Positions 43,801 to 52,057 of a stretch of DNA of 64,000 nucleotides are shown here, one piece after another (position 1 is the first letter of the stretch; each line of letters opens with the position of its first letter). Below the pieces are notes generated by a model. That model was given only the letters and a program-made list of their open reading frames with translations. It was not told the origin of the DNA and searched no databases. The stretch is from an uncultured Collinsella sp. (GTDB lineage Bacteria > Actinomycetota > Coriobacteriia > Coriobacteriales > Coriobacteriaceae). The position numbers and the translations under genes are program-made. Location: positions 1-64,000 of the forward strand of contig URPJ01000009.1 in NCBI GenBank assembly GCA_900549745.1, written 5' to 3'.

Positions 43801-44287
43801 AAAGATCGGAAAGCGCCGCCACAAGGCTCGGGCTCGTGGGGACGGGCGCCGGGAAGGGAAAGTTGGGGTTGACCGCAGATGCGGTGGGCGCGGGGCGCGT
43901 GGGCTGCTTGGACTGTGCGGGCGGTACTGTAAACGTGCGGACCGGTGTGCGCAGGCCCTCGACGGGCTCGGCGCCGCTGGCATCCAGATACGCCAGCGCC
44001 GTGGCGATGGCGTGCTTGCACATGCCGGAATAGCGAAAGGCGGCCGGGCAATCGCAGTCGTAGTCGATAACCTCGTGCTCGTCCATGTCGAGCGCCACGT
44101 GCGTCTTGTACAGGTCGCCGCGCGAGCCGCGCACCGAGCCCTCGATGTTCACGTTTTTGGAGAAGCGCGAGCCGGAGTCCTCAAACGACAGCACGGCGCC
44201 GTTGAGCATGAGCGAGCGGCCCTTCATAAAGGTGCCGCTCAGCGCCGCCTCTTTCCGGAGCGCCTGCACAAACGTCCCCTGCGCCAT
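40814..44287 (-). CDS. SNF2-type DEAD/DEAH helicase with SWIM zinc finger
   Basis: 1157 residues. An N-terminal SWIM finger (CDC...CKH, about 74-91) is followed by a long linker region and a C-terminal SNF2 ATPase. GGILADDMGLGKTLQ (motif I), VLDEAQYIKN (motif II), LTGTPIENRL (motif III) and ATDRAHRIGQ (motif VI) are complete. Such proteins move or remodel protein-DNA complexes and occur across Gram-positives. ATG at 44287 follows GGAGGAA. It is the last minus-strand gene before the large inverted repeat at 44309. Confidence 0.94.
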   Translation of the reverse strand: MAQGTFVQALRKEAALSGTFMKGRSLMLNGAVLSFEDSGSRFSKNVNIEGSVRGSRGDLYKTHVALDMDEHEVIDYDCDCPAAFRYSGMCKHAIATALAYLDASGAEPVEGLRTPVRTFTVPPAQSKQPTRPAPTASAVNPNFPFPAPVPTSPSLVAALSDLSDARMDELAVMRRKLASTIDPDAPKAVLEPSLVPYYNPLFADRFNWALEFRIRSGSVSYVVKDIDGMADAYVRGGTFSYGKKLTFAHVPEAFDDVSTKLLDFVAMTVAYLSDITSSRSASYDFARSGFVAERQLPVSEYSVVSVLDLLRGRTISFEPAWSRGTTTHRSYEVAVEPSPQGEGEVPAKRPPLLAAKIAPAAGGSYDLRLPADTYCFVAGDAAYLVDTRRARRTDTAFAQHAAPFLSHLLPCRTPVHIAADQVGEFCRMALPILRDYTDLTAPAVLDAVAPKPSFAMAIGVDDGLVTCKITVTYGDWSADLFSLGAPGSPFEEQRPGVPPRDTVAEFRVMDTAALYFDFYEGGLAFEERDDARLFHLLTEGLSALSELGEVMLSDRLRQISVRPAPKLSVRATVKSNLLDVELGASGLSAADLAIYLDSYKRHQTFARLTSGDIVRLDEGARAAFGLAEDLGVDAVDLLDGVSLPASSTLFVDSMLERTPALEADRDAAFRRTVERLDTLGKMDFTVPASLKATLRGYQVDGYQWLGSLEHLGLGGILADDMGLGKTLQMIAHILARVEAGDTKPTLVVCPASLVYNWTAELERFAPSLDVCAIVGAKAQRRVQIAGAAEHNVVVTSYDLMRRDIDEYVEQDFTRVVLDEAQYIKNPLTQVARAAKRLPAGVRFALTGTPIENRLSELWSIFDFLMPGLLGTRDSFAKRFESPVEHAEGDSAARLQALVSPFVLRRVKEEVVADLPEKIEDTVMAQLTGEQRKLYLANQDRIAQQVQHREAGEFKKDKLKVLAELTKLRQICCDPHLHYADYKAGSAKLDTCMELVHGALDGGHRILLFSQFTGMLDIIGKRLVKEDIAFLKLTGASSKESRAKMVAQFQAGEVPVFLISLKAGGVGLNLTAADVVIHYDPWWNVAAQDQATDRAHRIGQQHTVTVYKLIAKDTIEERIMQMQESKRDLVNSVLGGDGISSALFTREDVLALLGGDGR

Positions 44288-44308
44288 CACTTCCTCCAAT
44301 CCACACAA

Positions 44309-44433
44309 GGTAGCTAATTTGGGACGGGGCTATTTTAGCTACCCCCATACATCGGTTGAGATGTATTCCGACCCCGACTCATTCGCCGTCAGTCAAAGGG
44401 TAGCTAAAATAGCCCCGTCCCAAATTAGCTACC
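44309..44433. repeat. Large perfect inverted repeat (36-base arms)
   Basis: Arms 44309-44344 and 44398-44433 are exact reverse complements, separated by 53 bases. Each arm is itself nested: it starts GGTAGCTAA and ends TTAGCTACC around a GGGACGGGGC core. It fills the gap between dnaE and the SNF2 gene. Confidence 0.9.
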
Positions 44434-44447
44434 CCGGCAAAATCATT

Positions 44448-47400
44448 TTAGATAACCGTCACGCGGCCTTGGTTGCCGACGATGGCCTTTGCCTCTGCCA
44501 GCAGCGGAATCGAGCGTGCGTTGACCTTGGCCGGCACCTCGGCACGCAGCACACGCCCGTCCACCTGCTCGATAAAGATCTCCACGCGGTCGCCGCCCGG
44601 GTTGGCGGTAAGCACCGTGGCAAGACGCGCCATATTGCCCTGGCTAAAGCGGCTGTTGGGCACCATGACCTCAAACACCTTGGGCTTGTTGTTCTCCTCA
44701 TTAAGCTCCAGTGGCACGATCTCCTGCGCGATGATCTGATCGCCGCGGTCCGAGCGCTCAAGCTTGCCCTTAATGCGCACAAACGCATCGGACAGCTGCG
44801 CGCCGGTCTCGGGATCGACCTCGCCGTACAGGTACCCCTCGGCCTCCTTGTAGGTCTTGGGGAACACCACGACCGTGGCCTCACCTTCCATGTCCTCGAG
44901 CTGCACGATGCCCATGGGGTCACCGTTTTTGGTCACGCGCTTGGACACGCTCGAGACCATACCGGCCCACCACAGCGCCTTGCCCTCGGGAATCTCCTGG
45001 TTGATGGTACCGCCCGTGGGGTTTTGCACCTCGTAACCGGTGTCGATCTGCGAGAACGAGAAGTCGCGCGCCTTGGCTAGCGCATACTCAAACGGGCGCA
45101 ACGGGTGGTCCGAGACATAGATGCCCAGAACCTCCTTCTCCTGGCTCAGCTTAAGGTGGCGGTCCCACTCCTGGCCGTCCGGATCGGGCACGCTCACCTC
45201 AAAGCCCGAGCCCTCAACGTCGCCGAACATATCGAAGAACGACGTCTGGCCGCTCGCGCGATCCTTTTGGCGCTTCACGGCGGCATCGATGATGTTCTCG
45301 GGGTTGTTCTTATCCACAAAGTGCATCATCTGGCGACGCGGATACCCCGTGGAGTCGAAGGCGCCTGCCTTGATGAGCGATTCGATCACGCGACGGTTGG
45401 CCTGGCTCGAGTCCACGCGCTCGACAAAGTCGTGCAGCGTCTTAAACGGGCCGCCCGCCTCGCGCTCGGCGATAATCGCCTGCGCCACGCCAGTGCCCAC
45501 GCCGCGGATGCCGGCCAGACCAAAGCGCACGCCCTCCTTGGTAGCCGTGAACTCGGTACCGGACTCGTTGACATCTGGCGACAGCACGGGGATGCCGTCG
45601 TGGCGGCACGCCGAGACGTAATGAACGATCTTGTCGGTCTTGCCCGTGTAGGACGTCAGAACGGCCGCCATGTACTCGTGCGGATAGTGCGCCTTGAGCC
45701 ACGCCGTCTGCATAACCAGGATGGCGTAGCCGGCGGAGTGCGACTTGTTAAAGGCGTAAGACGCGAACTCAAGAACATCGTCCCAAATCTTCTGGGCGAC
45801 CTCGCGCGTGTAGTTGTTCTTGATAGCACCGTTCATCCAGTGGTCGTAGGTGGTCTCGTCCGAGCCATCCTCCCAGTGGAGCACCGTCGACGTGAGCAGC
45901 TTGATCTTTTTCTTAGCCACGGGCTTACGGATACGCGAGTCCGATTCGCCCTTGGAGAAGCCGCACATCTCGACGGAGATGAGCATAACCTGCTCCTGGT
46001 AGACCATGGTGCCGTAGGTTTCGCCCAGGATGTCGTCCAGGCGGTCGTCGTAGGAGACGGCCGGCTCCTTGCCGTTCATACGGTTGATGTAGGACGAAAC
46101 CATGCCGGCGCCCAGCGGGCCCGGGCGGTACAGAGCGATCAATGCCACGACGTGCTTGTATTCGGTGGGTTTCATGTTCTTGATCGTGGCCGTCATGCCG
46201 GCGGACTCGACCTGGAAGACGCCGGCGGTGTGGCCGGAGCCCATGAGCTTAAAGATCTCGGGATCGTCAAAGGGAATCTCTTCCTCTTTGATGTCGATGC
46301 CGAAGTTCTTTTTGATGTTTGCCTTGGCCTTGGAGATAACCGTCAGCGTGCGCAGGCCCAGGAAGTCCATCTTGAGCAGGCCCATGTCGGCAACGGTATG
46401 GCCCTCGTACTGGGTAATCTCGACGCCGCCCTTGGTGTCGAGCTTGGTGGGCACATGCTCGTTGACGGGGTCGCGGCAGATCAGAACGGCGCACGCGTGC
46501 ACGCCCTCGCCACGGGTGAGGCCCTCAATCGAGAGCGCCGTGTCGATGATGCGGCGGGCGTCGTCGTCCTTTTTATAGGCCTCGGCAAAGTCGGGGTTAA
46601 ACAGATCCTCTTTGCCGGGTTGTTTTTCGAGCACCTGCTTGAGCTTGACCTTGGGGTCGCTCGAGACCATCTTGGACAGGCGCTGGCCCATGTAGACCGG
46701 GTAGTCCAGGACGCGCGCGGCGTCGTTGATGGCCTGCTTGGCCTTAATGGTCGAGTAGGTGATGACGTGGGTGACCTTCTCGGGGCCGTAGAGCTGGCGA
46801 ACGTGCTCCACGACCTCGAGGCGCCGCTCATCGTCGAAGTCCATATCGATATCGGGCATCTCGGTACGCTGCGGGGACAGGAACCTCTCGAACATCAGGC
46901 CGTTCTCGAGCGGGTCAAACGCGGTGATGTTCATGGCGTAGGCGACGATAGCGCCGGCGGCCGAGCCACGGCCGGGGCCGACGCCGATGCCGTTGTCCTT
47001 AGCCCATTGCACGTACTCGGCGACGATCAAAAAGTAGGCGGCAAAGCCCTTGTCGCAGATGACCTTGTATTCGTACTCAAAGCGCTCTTTGATGTTGACG
47101 CCGCCGATCTCGCGCGTGGCCCAGTCGTCACCGTAGTGCTGGCGCAGGCCCTTCTCGCACTCGCGGCGGAACTGGCTCTCATGCGTCTCGCCGGGATCGA
47201 GCAACGGGAAGCGCGGCAGGATGATGGAGTCCCAGTCCAGTTCCACGTAGCACTTGTCGGCAATCTCGAGCGTGTTGTCACAGGCCTCGGGGCAATACGG
47301 GAACATCGCCCGCATCTCCTCCTCGGTCTTCATATAAAACTCCGAGCCGGTCATGCGCATGCGGTTGGGGTCGTCGACCTTGGCGTTCATGCCGATGCAC

Positions 47401-48251
47401 ATGATGACGTCCTGCACGGGCGCGTCCTCGCGGCGCAGGTAGTGAAAGTCGTTGGTAGCGATGACCTTGACGCCCACCTGTTTGGCGATGTCGATGAGCG
47501 TACGGTCCATCTGCTCGTCGGTCAGGCCATTATCGGTGGTAATGCCGTGTTCCTGAATCTCGATATAGAAGTCGCCGGGATCGAAGGTGTCGCGGAAGGT
47601 TTCGGCCCACTTGATGGCGCCTTCCATGTCGCCGCGGTCGATGTATTTGGGGATGATGCCCGCGATGCAGGCGCTCGTGCAGATCATGCCCTTGGCGTGG
47701 CGGCGCAGGTTGTCGAGCGTCACGCGCGGCTTGTAGTAAAAGCCCTGCACGGCGGCCTCGGAAACCGTCTGCATCAGGTTGACATAGCCCTCCTGGTCCT
47801 TGGCCAGAAGGATCATGTGGTAGAGCTCGGGCTTGTGGTCGCGGGCGAGCGTCTCGTCCGGCGTAAAGTAGACCTCGCAGCCAAAGATGGGTTTGATGAC
47901 CAGGGGCGGCTTGAGCTCGTCGATATTGCCCTTCTCGTCCCACATGGCCATGTCCTTCACATACTGGGCATGCTCGCGCGGGTTTTCCTCGGGATCGGGC
48001 TCCACCAGCTCGTCACGACGGTCCTTTTCCAAGAAGGCCTTGTCGTGGCTCCAGGTTTTGTACTCGGGCGTGTTGTGGTTGACGGCGTCGCAGGCCAGCG
48101 CCAGGTCGGGCACGCCATACATGTAGCCGTGGTCGGTAATGGCCACGGCGGGCATGCCCAGCTCAACGGCACGGTTGACCATATCCTGGATACGGGTTGC
48201 GCCGTCGAGCATGGAAAAGACAGTGTGGTTGTGCAGATGGACGAATGCCAT
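44448..48251 (-). CDS. dnaE: DNA polymerase III alpha subunit
   Basis: 1267 residues, the replicative C-family polymerase. PHP domain at the N-terminus (FVHLHNHTVFSMLDG), palm with the catalytic Asp set PDIDMDFDD, GPGRGSAAGAIVAY, and a C-terminal OB-fold (about 1070-1150). The gene is about 100 residues longer than E. coli DnaE; the extra length is mainly a charged insert in the PHP domain (about 65-105). GGAG lies eight bases before the ATG. Confidence 0.97.
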   Translation of the reverse strand: MAFVHLHNHTVFSMLDGATRIQDMVNRAVELGMPAVAITDHGYMYGVPDLALACDAVNHNTPEYKTWSHDKAFLEKDRRDELVEPDPEENPREHAQYVKDMAMWDEKGNIDELKPPLVIKPIFGCEVYFTPDETLARDHKPELYHMILLAKDQEGYVNLMQTVSEAAVQGFYYKPRVTLDNLRRHAKGMICTSACIAGIIPKYIDRGDMEGAIKWAETFRDTFDPGDFYIEIQEHGITTDNGLTDEQMDRTLIDIAKQVGVKVIATNDFHYLRREDAPVQDVIMCIGMNAKVDDPNRMRMTGSEFYMKTEEEMRAMFPYCPEACDNTLEIADKCYVELDWDSIILPRFPLLDPGETHESQFRRECEKGLRQHYGDDWATREIGGVNIKERFEYEYKVICDKGFAAYFLIVAEYVQWAKDNGIGVGPGRGSAAGAIVAYAMNITAFDPLENGLMFERFLSPQRTEMPDIDMDFDDERRLEVVEHVRQLYGPEKVTHVITYSTIKAKQAINDAARVLDYPVYMGQRLSKMVSSDPKVKLKQVLEKQPGKEDLFNPDFAEAYKKDDDARRIIDTALSIEGLTRGEGVHACAVLICRDPVNEHVPTKLDTKGGVEITQYEGHTVADMGLLKMDFLGLRTLTVISKAKANIKKNFGIDIKEEEIPFDDPEIFKLMGSGHTAGVFQVESAGMTATIKNMKPTEYKHVVALIALYRPGPLGAGMVSSYINRMNGKEPAVSYDDRLDDILGETYGTMVYQEQVMLISVEMCGFSKGESDSRIRKPVAKKKIKLLTSTVLHWEDGSDETTYDHWMNGAIKNNYTREVAQKIWDDVLEFASYAFNKSHSAGYAILVMQTAWLKAHYPHEYMAAVLTSYTGKTDKIVHYVSACRHDGIPVLSPDVNESGTEFTATKEGVRFGLAGIRGVGTGVAQAIIAEREAGGPFKTLHDFVERVDSSQANRRVIESLIKAGAFDSTGYPRRQMMHFVDKNNPENIIDAAVKRQKDRASGQTSFFDMFGDVEGSGFEVSVPDPDGQEWDRHLKLSQEKEVLGIYVSDHPLRPFEYALAKARDFSFSQIDTGYEVQNPTGGTINQEIPEGKALWWAGMVSSVSKRVTKNGDPMGIVQLEDMEGEATVVVFPKTYKEAEGYLYGEVDPETGAQLSDAFVRIKGKLERSDRGDQIIAQEIVPLELNEENNKPKVFEVMVPNSRFSQGNMARLATVLTANPGGDRVEIFIEQVDGRVLRAEVPAKVNARSIPLLAEAKAIVGNQGRVTVI

Positions 48252-48352
48252 GTGATGAGCTCCGATGCGGGTTCGTGTTCTGACTGAACGATTTTACCGC
48301 ACGGCGCGGACGGCACCCGAACCTAGCCAAACCCACACGGCTCCTCTTGCAG

Positions 48353-48415
48353 TTGCGGTGGAATAGTTCCCGTTTGGGCCACCCGGGCCGCAATGCAGGA
48401 ACTATTCCACCGCAA
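48353..48415. repeat. Palindromic repeat, TTGCGGTG family, copy 2
   Basis: Arms 48353-48370 and 48398-48415 (18 bases, TTGCGGTGGAATAGTTCC) are perfect inverses, with a 27-base centre. It lies between addA and dnaE. Confidence 0.85.
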
Positions 48416-48427
48416 GTTATCTGAGGA

Positions 48428-51400
48428 CTAGAAGTTGTAGGTGACTACTTGGGGCTCGGCGGGTTCGACGAAGATGGTTGGATCCGGCTGCTCCACGCGG
48501 ACGAACTTGACGGTCACGGCCTCAAAGCCCGCCTTGTGCAGAACATCAGCGTAGACGCGCGCCTGCAGGGCGTGCTTCTCGAGCAGCTGGTCGGGCGTCT
48601 CATCCGGCGTGCCACCCGTCTTGTAGTCGATGACCAGTGCGCGCGACGGATCCGCCGGGTCGGTTGCCAAGGCATCGATGGCGCCCTCGGCATAGGCGCC
48701 GTAGCGGGCGATATCCTCGTCCTCGCAGCCCAGCGAGAAGAACGGCACCTCGGCACGGATGCACGGCCACGCGAGCAGCTCGGCACGAACCGACGACTTG
48801 AGCCAGCGATCCAGAGCGACATCGAAGCGCTCGCGCTGTTCCGGCGTCAGGCGCCACAAGCGAGCCAGGGCGTCGGCACGCTCAACGGGCAGCGCATCGG
48901 CACCCATCTCGATGAGCCACTGGCAAGCGGCGTGGAAGGCCGAGCCCAGCGCCATGGGGTTGCCGGCGGGCTCGACAGCAGCCACGTCCGCATCGGCCAT
49001 CTCCGAGCCATCCGACTCCGCATCATCGCCGGACTCGTCCATGGGAACAAGCGCCTCGGCGGCACGGTCCTCGGACTCGGCATGCAGCGCCACGGCAATT
49101 GACGAGTAGCTATACGAGTCACGCACCGGGAACGGACAGATGCCCATGCGCACGCCCACTGCCTGGGGATACACGAGCTCAAACGCATCGGGCTTGGGGT
49201 CGGCAGGACCGGGCACAGTTGAGTGCGCAGCATTATCAGCGACATCGACATCGCCGCGAACGAGCCTGCCCTCGGCATCCAGCGAAGCGTTAGCCTCAAA
49301 CGCCTGCTCACCAAACGTAAAGTCCGCCAGCGAGATGAGCTCGTAGTCGCCCGGCTGGGAGTTGTCGAACACCAGACGGTCGCTATCGAGCTGCGGCATG
49401 TCCAGACTATCGGTCGGCAGGATGCGGCGCAGCACGTCGTAGGTCAGATCCGTCTCGACATCGAAGGTCGGCGCCATCACCTTGCCGCGGCTCACGCCGG
49501 CATCCATCGCCAGAATGAGCAACTCGCGCGCTCGCGTCATGGCGACATAGAGCAGACGAGCCCGCTCCTCGAGCGAAAGCTGCAGGTCGTCGTTACGCAG
49601 GCGGGCAAATGCCTCGGCGGGAGAGCCCGTCGCGCAGACGTCCTCCATGAGCTCCGGCGGCAACCACAGCGACGTGCCCTTGCCCTCAAACGCGTGTTCA
49701 AACTGCTTTTTGACGTCATCGCCCTTCACGAAGGTCCCGTCGGCAAGCTTAACGCCATCGAAACGAGCCGGCAGCGCCACGACTTGCGCCCCACCGTCGA
49801 CGCGACCCATTTGTGCCGCACCGGACGATTTGCGCACGCCAAAACACTCGGCAACCGCTACAACCGGATACTCCAGGCCCTTGGACGCATGCACGGTCAT
49901 GATGCGCACCGCGCCGTCGCCCTCCTCGTTGAGGGCGCCCGGGGCCTCCTTGCCCGCCAAGAAGCGGTCGAAGGCGAGCGCGATGGAGCGCGGCGAGTTG
50001 CCGAACTCGGCCTCCTCCTCGGCCACGGCGTCGAGTGCCTTGAGCACGTTGGCGGCAATGGCCTTGCCCTCGGGACCACGCTGTGCCAGACGTACAAACC
50101 AGCCGGAGGCGTTGACCACGTCGTGCGCGATGGCGGCGAACGAATCGCGGCCCACGCGACGAAGCGCATACCGCAGCACCTCGCGGGCGCGCGTCACGAG
50201 CGGCAAGTCTTGCAAACCCGGCACATCGGAATCGCTCATGATGCCCGCATCGATGTTGCGGCGCGACGTCTCGCCCGTCTGATCGTCGAGTTTGGTCGCC
50301 AGCGCCAGGAACTCCTGGGCGCCGAGTGCAAACATCGGCGAGGCGAGCAGCGGCATAAGGCCCTGCGCCGTATCGGCCGGATTGGCGAGCGCACAAACCA
50401 GGGCGCGCACCGTCTGCACCTCGGCTGCTTGGGCAAAGACCGAGCCGCCCGCGATGACGCAGTCGAGCCCCTGGTCGCGGAAGGCCTGGGCGTAGACGTC
50501 GGCGTTGGTCATGCGGCCCAGCAGCAGCACCATGCCGCCCTGGGGCTGGCCGGCATCGGCAAGCGCGCGGAATCGCTCGGCGATCGCACGGGCCTTGGCC
50601 TGTGTGCGTTCCTGCGTACTGCCGCCGGCAACAAAGAGGGCCTGGCGACGCGAGGCGTCTGCCACCAGCGTGTCCTTGCGGCCGTCGCTCGCCTCAAGAT
50701 CCAAAAAGCCCTGCATCAGGCCGCCGTCATCGCCGTCGAAGACGCGTGCCACGTAACGCAGTACCTCGTCGTGGCTGCGGAAGTTGCGCACGAGTTTGAC
50801 GAGTTCGCCGGCAGGGGCGTCGACCACGGCAGTCGCCTCGGGCGCGGCAGACGAGCCCACCTTGCGCTCCTGACGACGGAACACCTCGACCTCGGCGCCA
50901 CGGAAGCGATAGATGGACTGCTGCGCATCGCCCACGGTGCACAGCGCGCGCTCCCCCGCACCCGTCAGGTAACGGATCAGATCGACCTGCATCTGGTCGG
51001 TATCCTGAAACTCATCGATCATGACCATCTTAAAGCGGCCCTCGTACGCAGCACGGATGGCAGGGTAATCGCGCAGGGCCTCGTAAGCCATACGCAGCAG
51101 GTCGTTATTATCGAGGGCGGACTGGCCAGCCTTCAGCGCGCGATACTCGGCCTCCACGGAACGGGCCAGGCCCACCAGCGCATCGAGCGCCGGGCCACCA
51201 CAGGCAAGCACGATATTGATAAATGCATCGGCGGCCTCTGCCTTGAGCAGTTCGGCCTGCTCCTTGGGGAATGCCTTGCTCGCCCGCGGCATGCCGCACG
51301 ACATCATGAGTCGCGCCGCATCGACCATGGTCTTGTCGCTCGCCTCGAACGCGTCGATGGCATCGAGCGCCGCCTGCGCCTTCTCGGTCGAGGACTTGCT

Positions 51401-52054
51401 TGCGCCCAGCGCCGCGCGATAGGCATCGGCGAGCGCCGAGGTATCGGCCTGGCCGCGCGCCACGCGCACGTCGTCCATACCGCCCGGCAACTGGCTCGAC
51501 AGCTCCAGCAGGTCGCGCACCAGGCCCTTGATGGTCGTGCCGGTGCCAAAGGAACCGCCCTCGCCCGCCATGGGATACCAGGCATAGAGGGCCTTGAGCG
51601 ATGCCGCGAGCTCGGGGGCGGCATCGGGTGCCGTCGCGCGGGCCAGCACGTGCTCAACAGCCTGGTCCATAAGCTCGTCGGTATCGGTGAGCACCGTGAA
51701 CTCGGGGTCGATGCCCAGCTCCAGCGCATGCGCGCGCAGGATACGCGAGCACATGCCGTGAATGGTCGAGATCCACGCGTCGTCGACGGTCAGTGCCTCC
51801 TCGTCCATGCCCTCGTCGATAAGCGCACGGCGCACGCGGTCGCGAATCTCGGCCGCGGCATCTTTGGTAAAGGTAATGGCGAGCACCTGGTCCAGATGCT
51901 CAACGAACGGACCGGATTCGGGCGAGAGCGCATAGACGATGCGGCGCGTGAGGGTAAAGGTCTTACCCGAACCGGCGCCCGCCGAGACAAACAGCGGGCG
52001 GTCGAGCGTTTTGACAATCTGCAGCTGTTGCGGCATCAAAGTCGAAAGATCCAT
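48428..52054 (-). CDS. addA: AddA-type helicase-nuclease (UvrD family)
   Basis: 1208 residues. UvrD/AddA superfamily 1 helicase with SAGAGSGKTFT (Walker A, about 25-35), AITFTKDAAAEIRDR, MIDEFQDTDQMQ, GDAQQSIYRFRGAE and a later ITVHASKGLEYPVV-type motif. A C-terminal PD-(D/E)XK nuclease domain carries ALVIDYKTGG. It is the partner of the upstream AddB-like gene, three bases away, forming the double-strand-break resecting complex that produces 3' ends for RecA. Confidence 0.93.
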   Translation of the reverse strand: MDLSTLMPQQLQIVKTLDRPLFVSAGAGSGKTFTLTRRIVYALSPESGPFVEHLDQVLAITFTKDAAAEIRDRVRRALIDEGMDEEALTVDDAWISTIHGMCSRILRAHALELGIDPEFTVLTDTDELMDQAVEHVLARATAPDAAPELAASLKALYAWYPMAGEGGSFGTGTTIKGLVRDLLELSSQLPGGMDDVRVARGQADTSALADAYRAALGASKSSTEKAQAALDAIDAFEASDKTMVDAARLMMSCGMPRASKAFPKEQAELLKAEAADAFINIVLACGGPALDALVGLARSVEAEYRALKAGQSALDNNDLLRMAYEALRDYPAIRAAYEGRFKMVMIDEFQDTDQMQVDLIRYLTGAGERALCTVGDAQQSIYRFRGAEVEVFRRQERKVGSSAAPEATAVVDAPAGELVKLVRNFRSHDEVLRYVARVFDGDDGGLMQGFLDLEASDGRKDTLVADASRRQALFVAGGSTQERTQAKARAIAERFRALADAGQPQGGMVLLLGRMTNADVYAQAFRDQGLDCVIAGGSVFAQAAEVQTVRALVCALANPADTAQGLMPLLASPMFALGAQEFLALATKLDDQTGETSRRNIDAGIMSDSDVPGLQDLPLVTRAREVLRYALRRVGRDSFAAIAHDVVNASGWFVRLAQRGPEGKAIAANVLKALDAVAEEEAEFGNSPRSIALAFDRFLAGKEAPGALNEEGDGAVRIMTVHASKGLEYPVVAVAECFGVRKSSGAAQMGRVDGGAQVVALPARFDGVKLADGTFVKGDDVKKQFEHAFEGKGTSLWLPPELMEDVCATGSPAEAFARLRNDDLQLSLEERARLLYVAMTRARELLILAMDAGVSRGKVMAPTFDVETDLTYDVLRRILPTDSLDMPQLDSDRLVFDNSQPGDYELISLADFTFGEQAFEANASLDAEGRLVRGDVDVADNAAHSTVPGPADPKPDAFELVYPQAVGVRMGICPFPVRDSYSYSSIAVALHAESEDRAAEALVPMDESGDDAESDGSEMADADVAAVEPAGNPMALGSAFHAACQWLIEMGADALPVERADALARLWRLTPEQRERFDVALDRWLKSSVRAELLAWPCIRAEVPFFSLGCEDEDIARYGAYAEGAIDALATDPADPSRALVIDYKTGGTPDETPDQLLEKHALQARVYADVLHKAGFEAVTVKFVRVEQPDPTIFVEPAEPQVVTYNF

Positions 52055-52057
52055 GGT

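Noticed and set aside
45105..48287. A 1060-codon open frame on the strand opposite dnaE, with similar long frames opposite addA/addB, the SNF2 gene and fhs
   Set aside because: High-GC coding DNA leaves the complementary frame open; the translations are rich in Val/Leu/Gly/His/Arg without domains, while the minus-strand products are clear family members.
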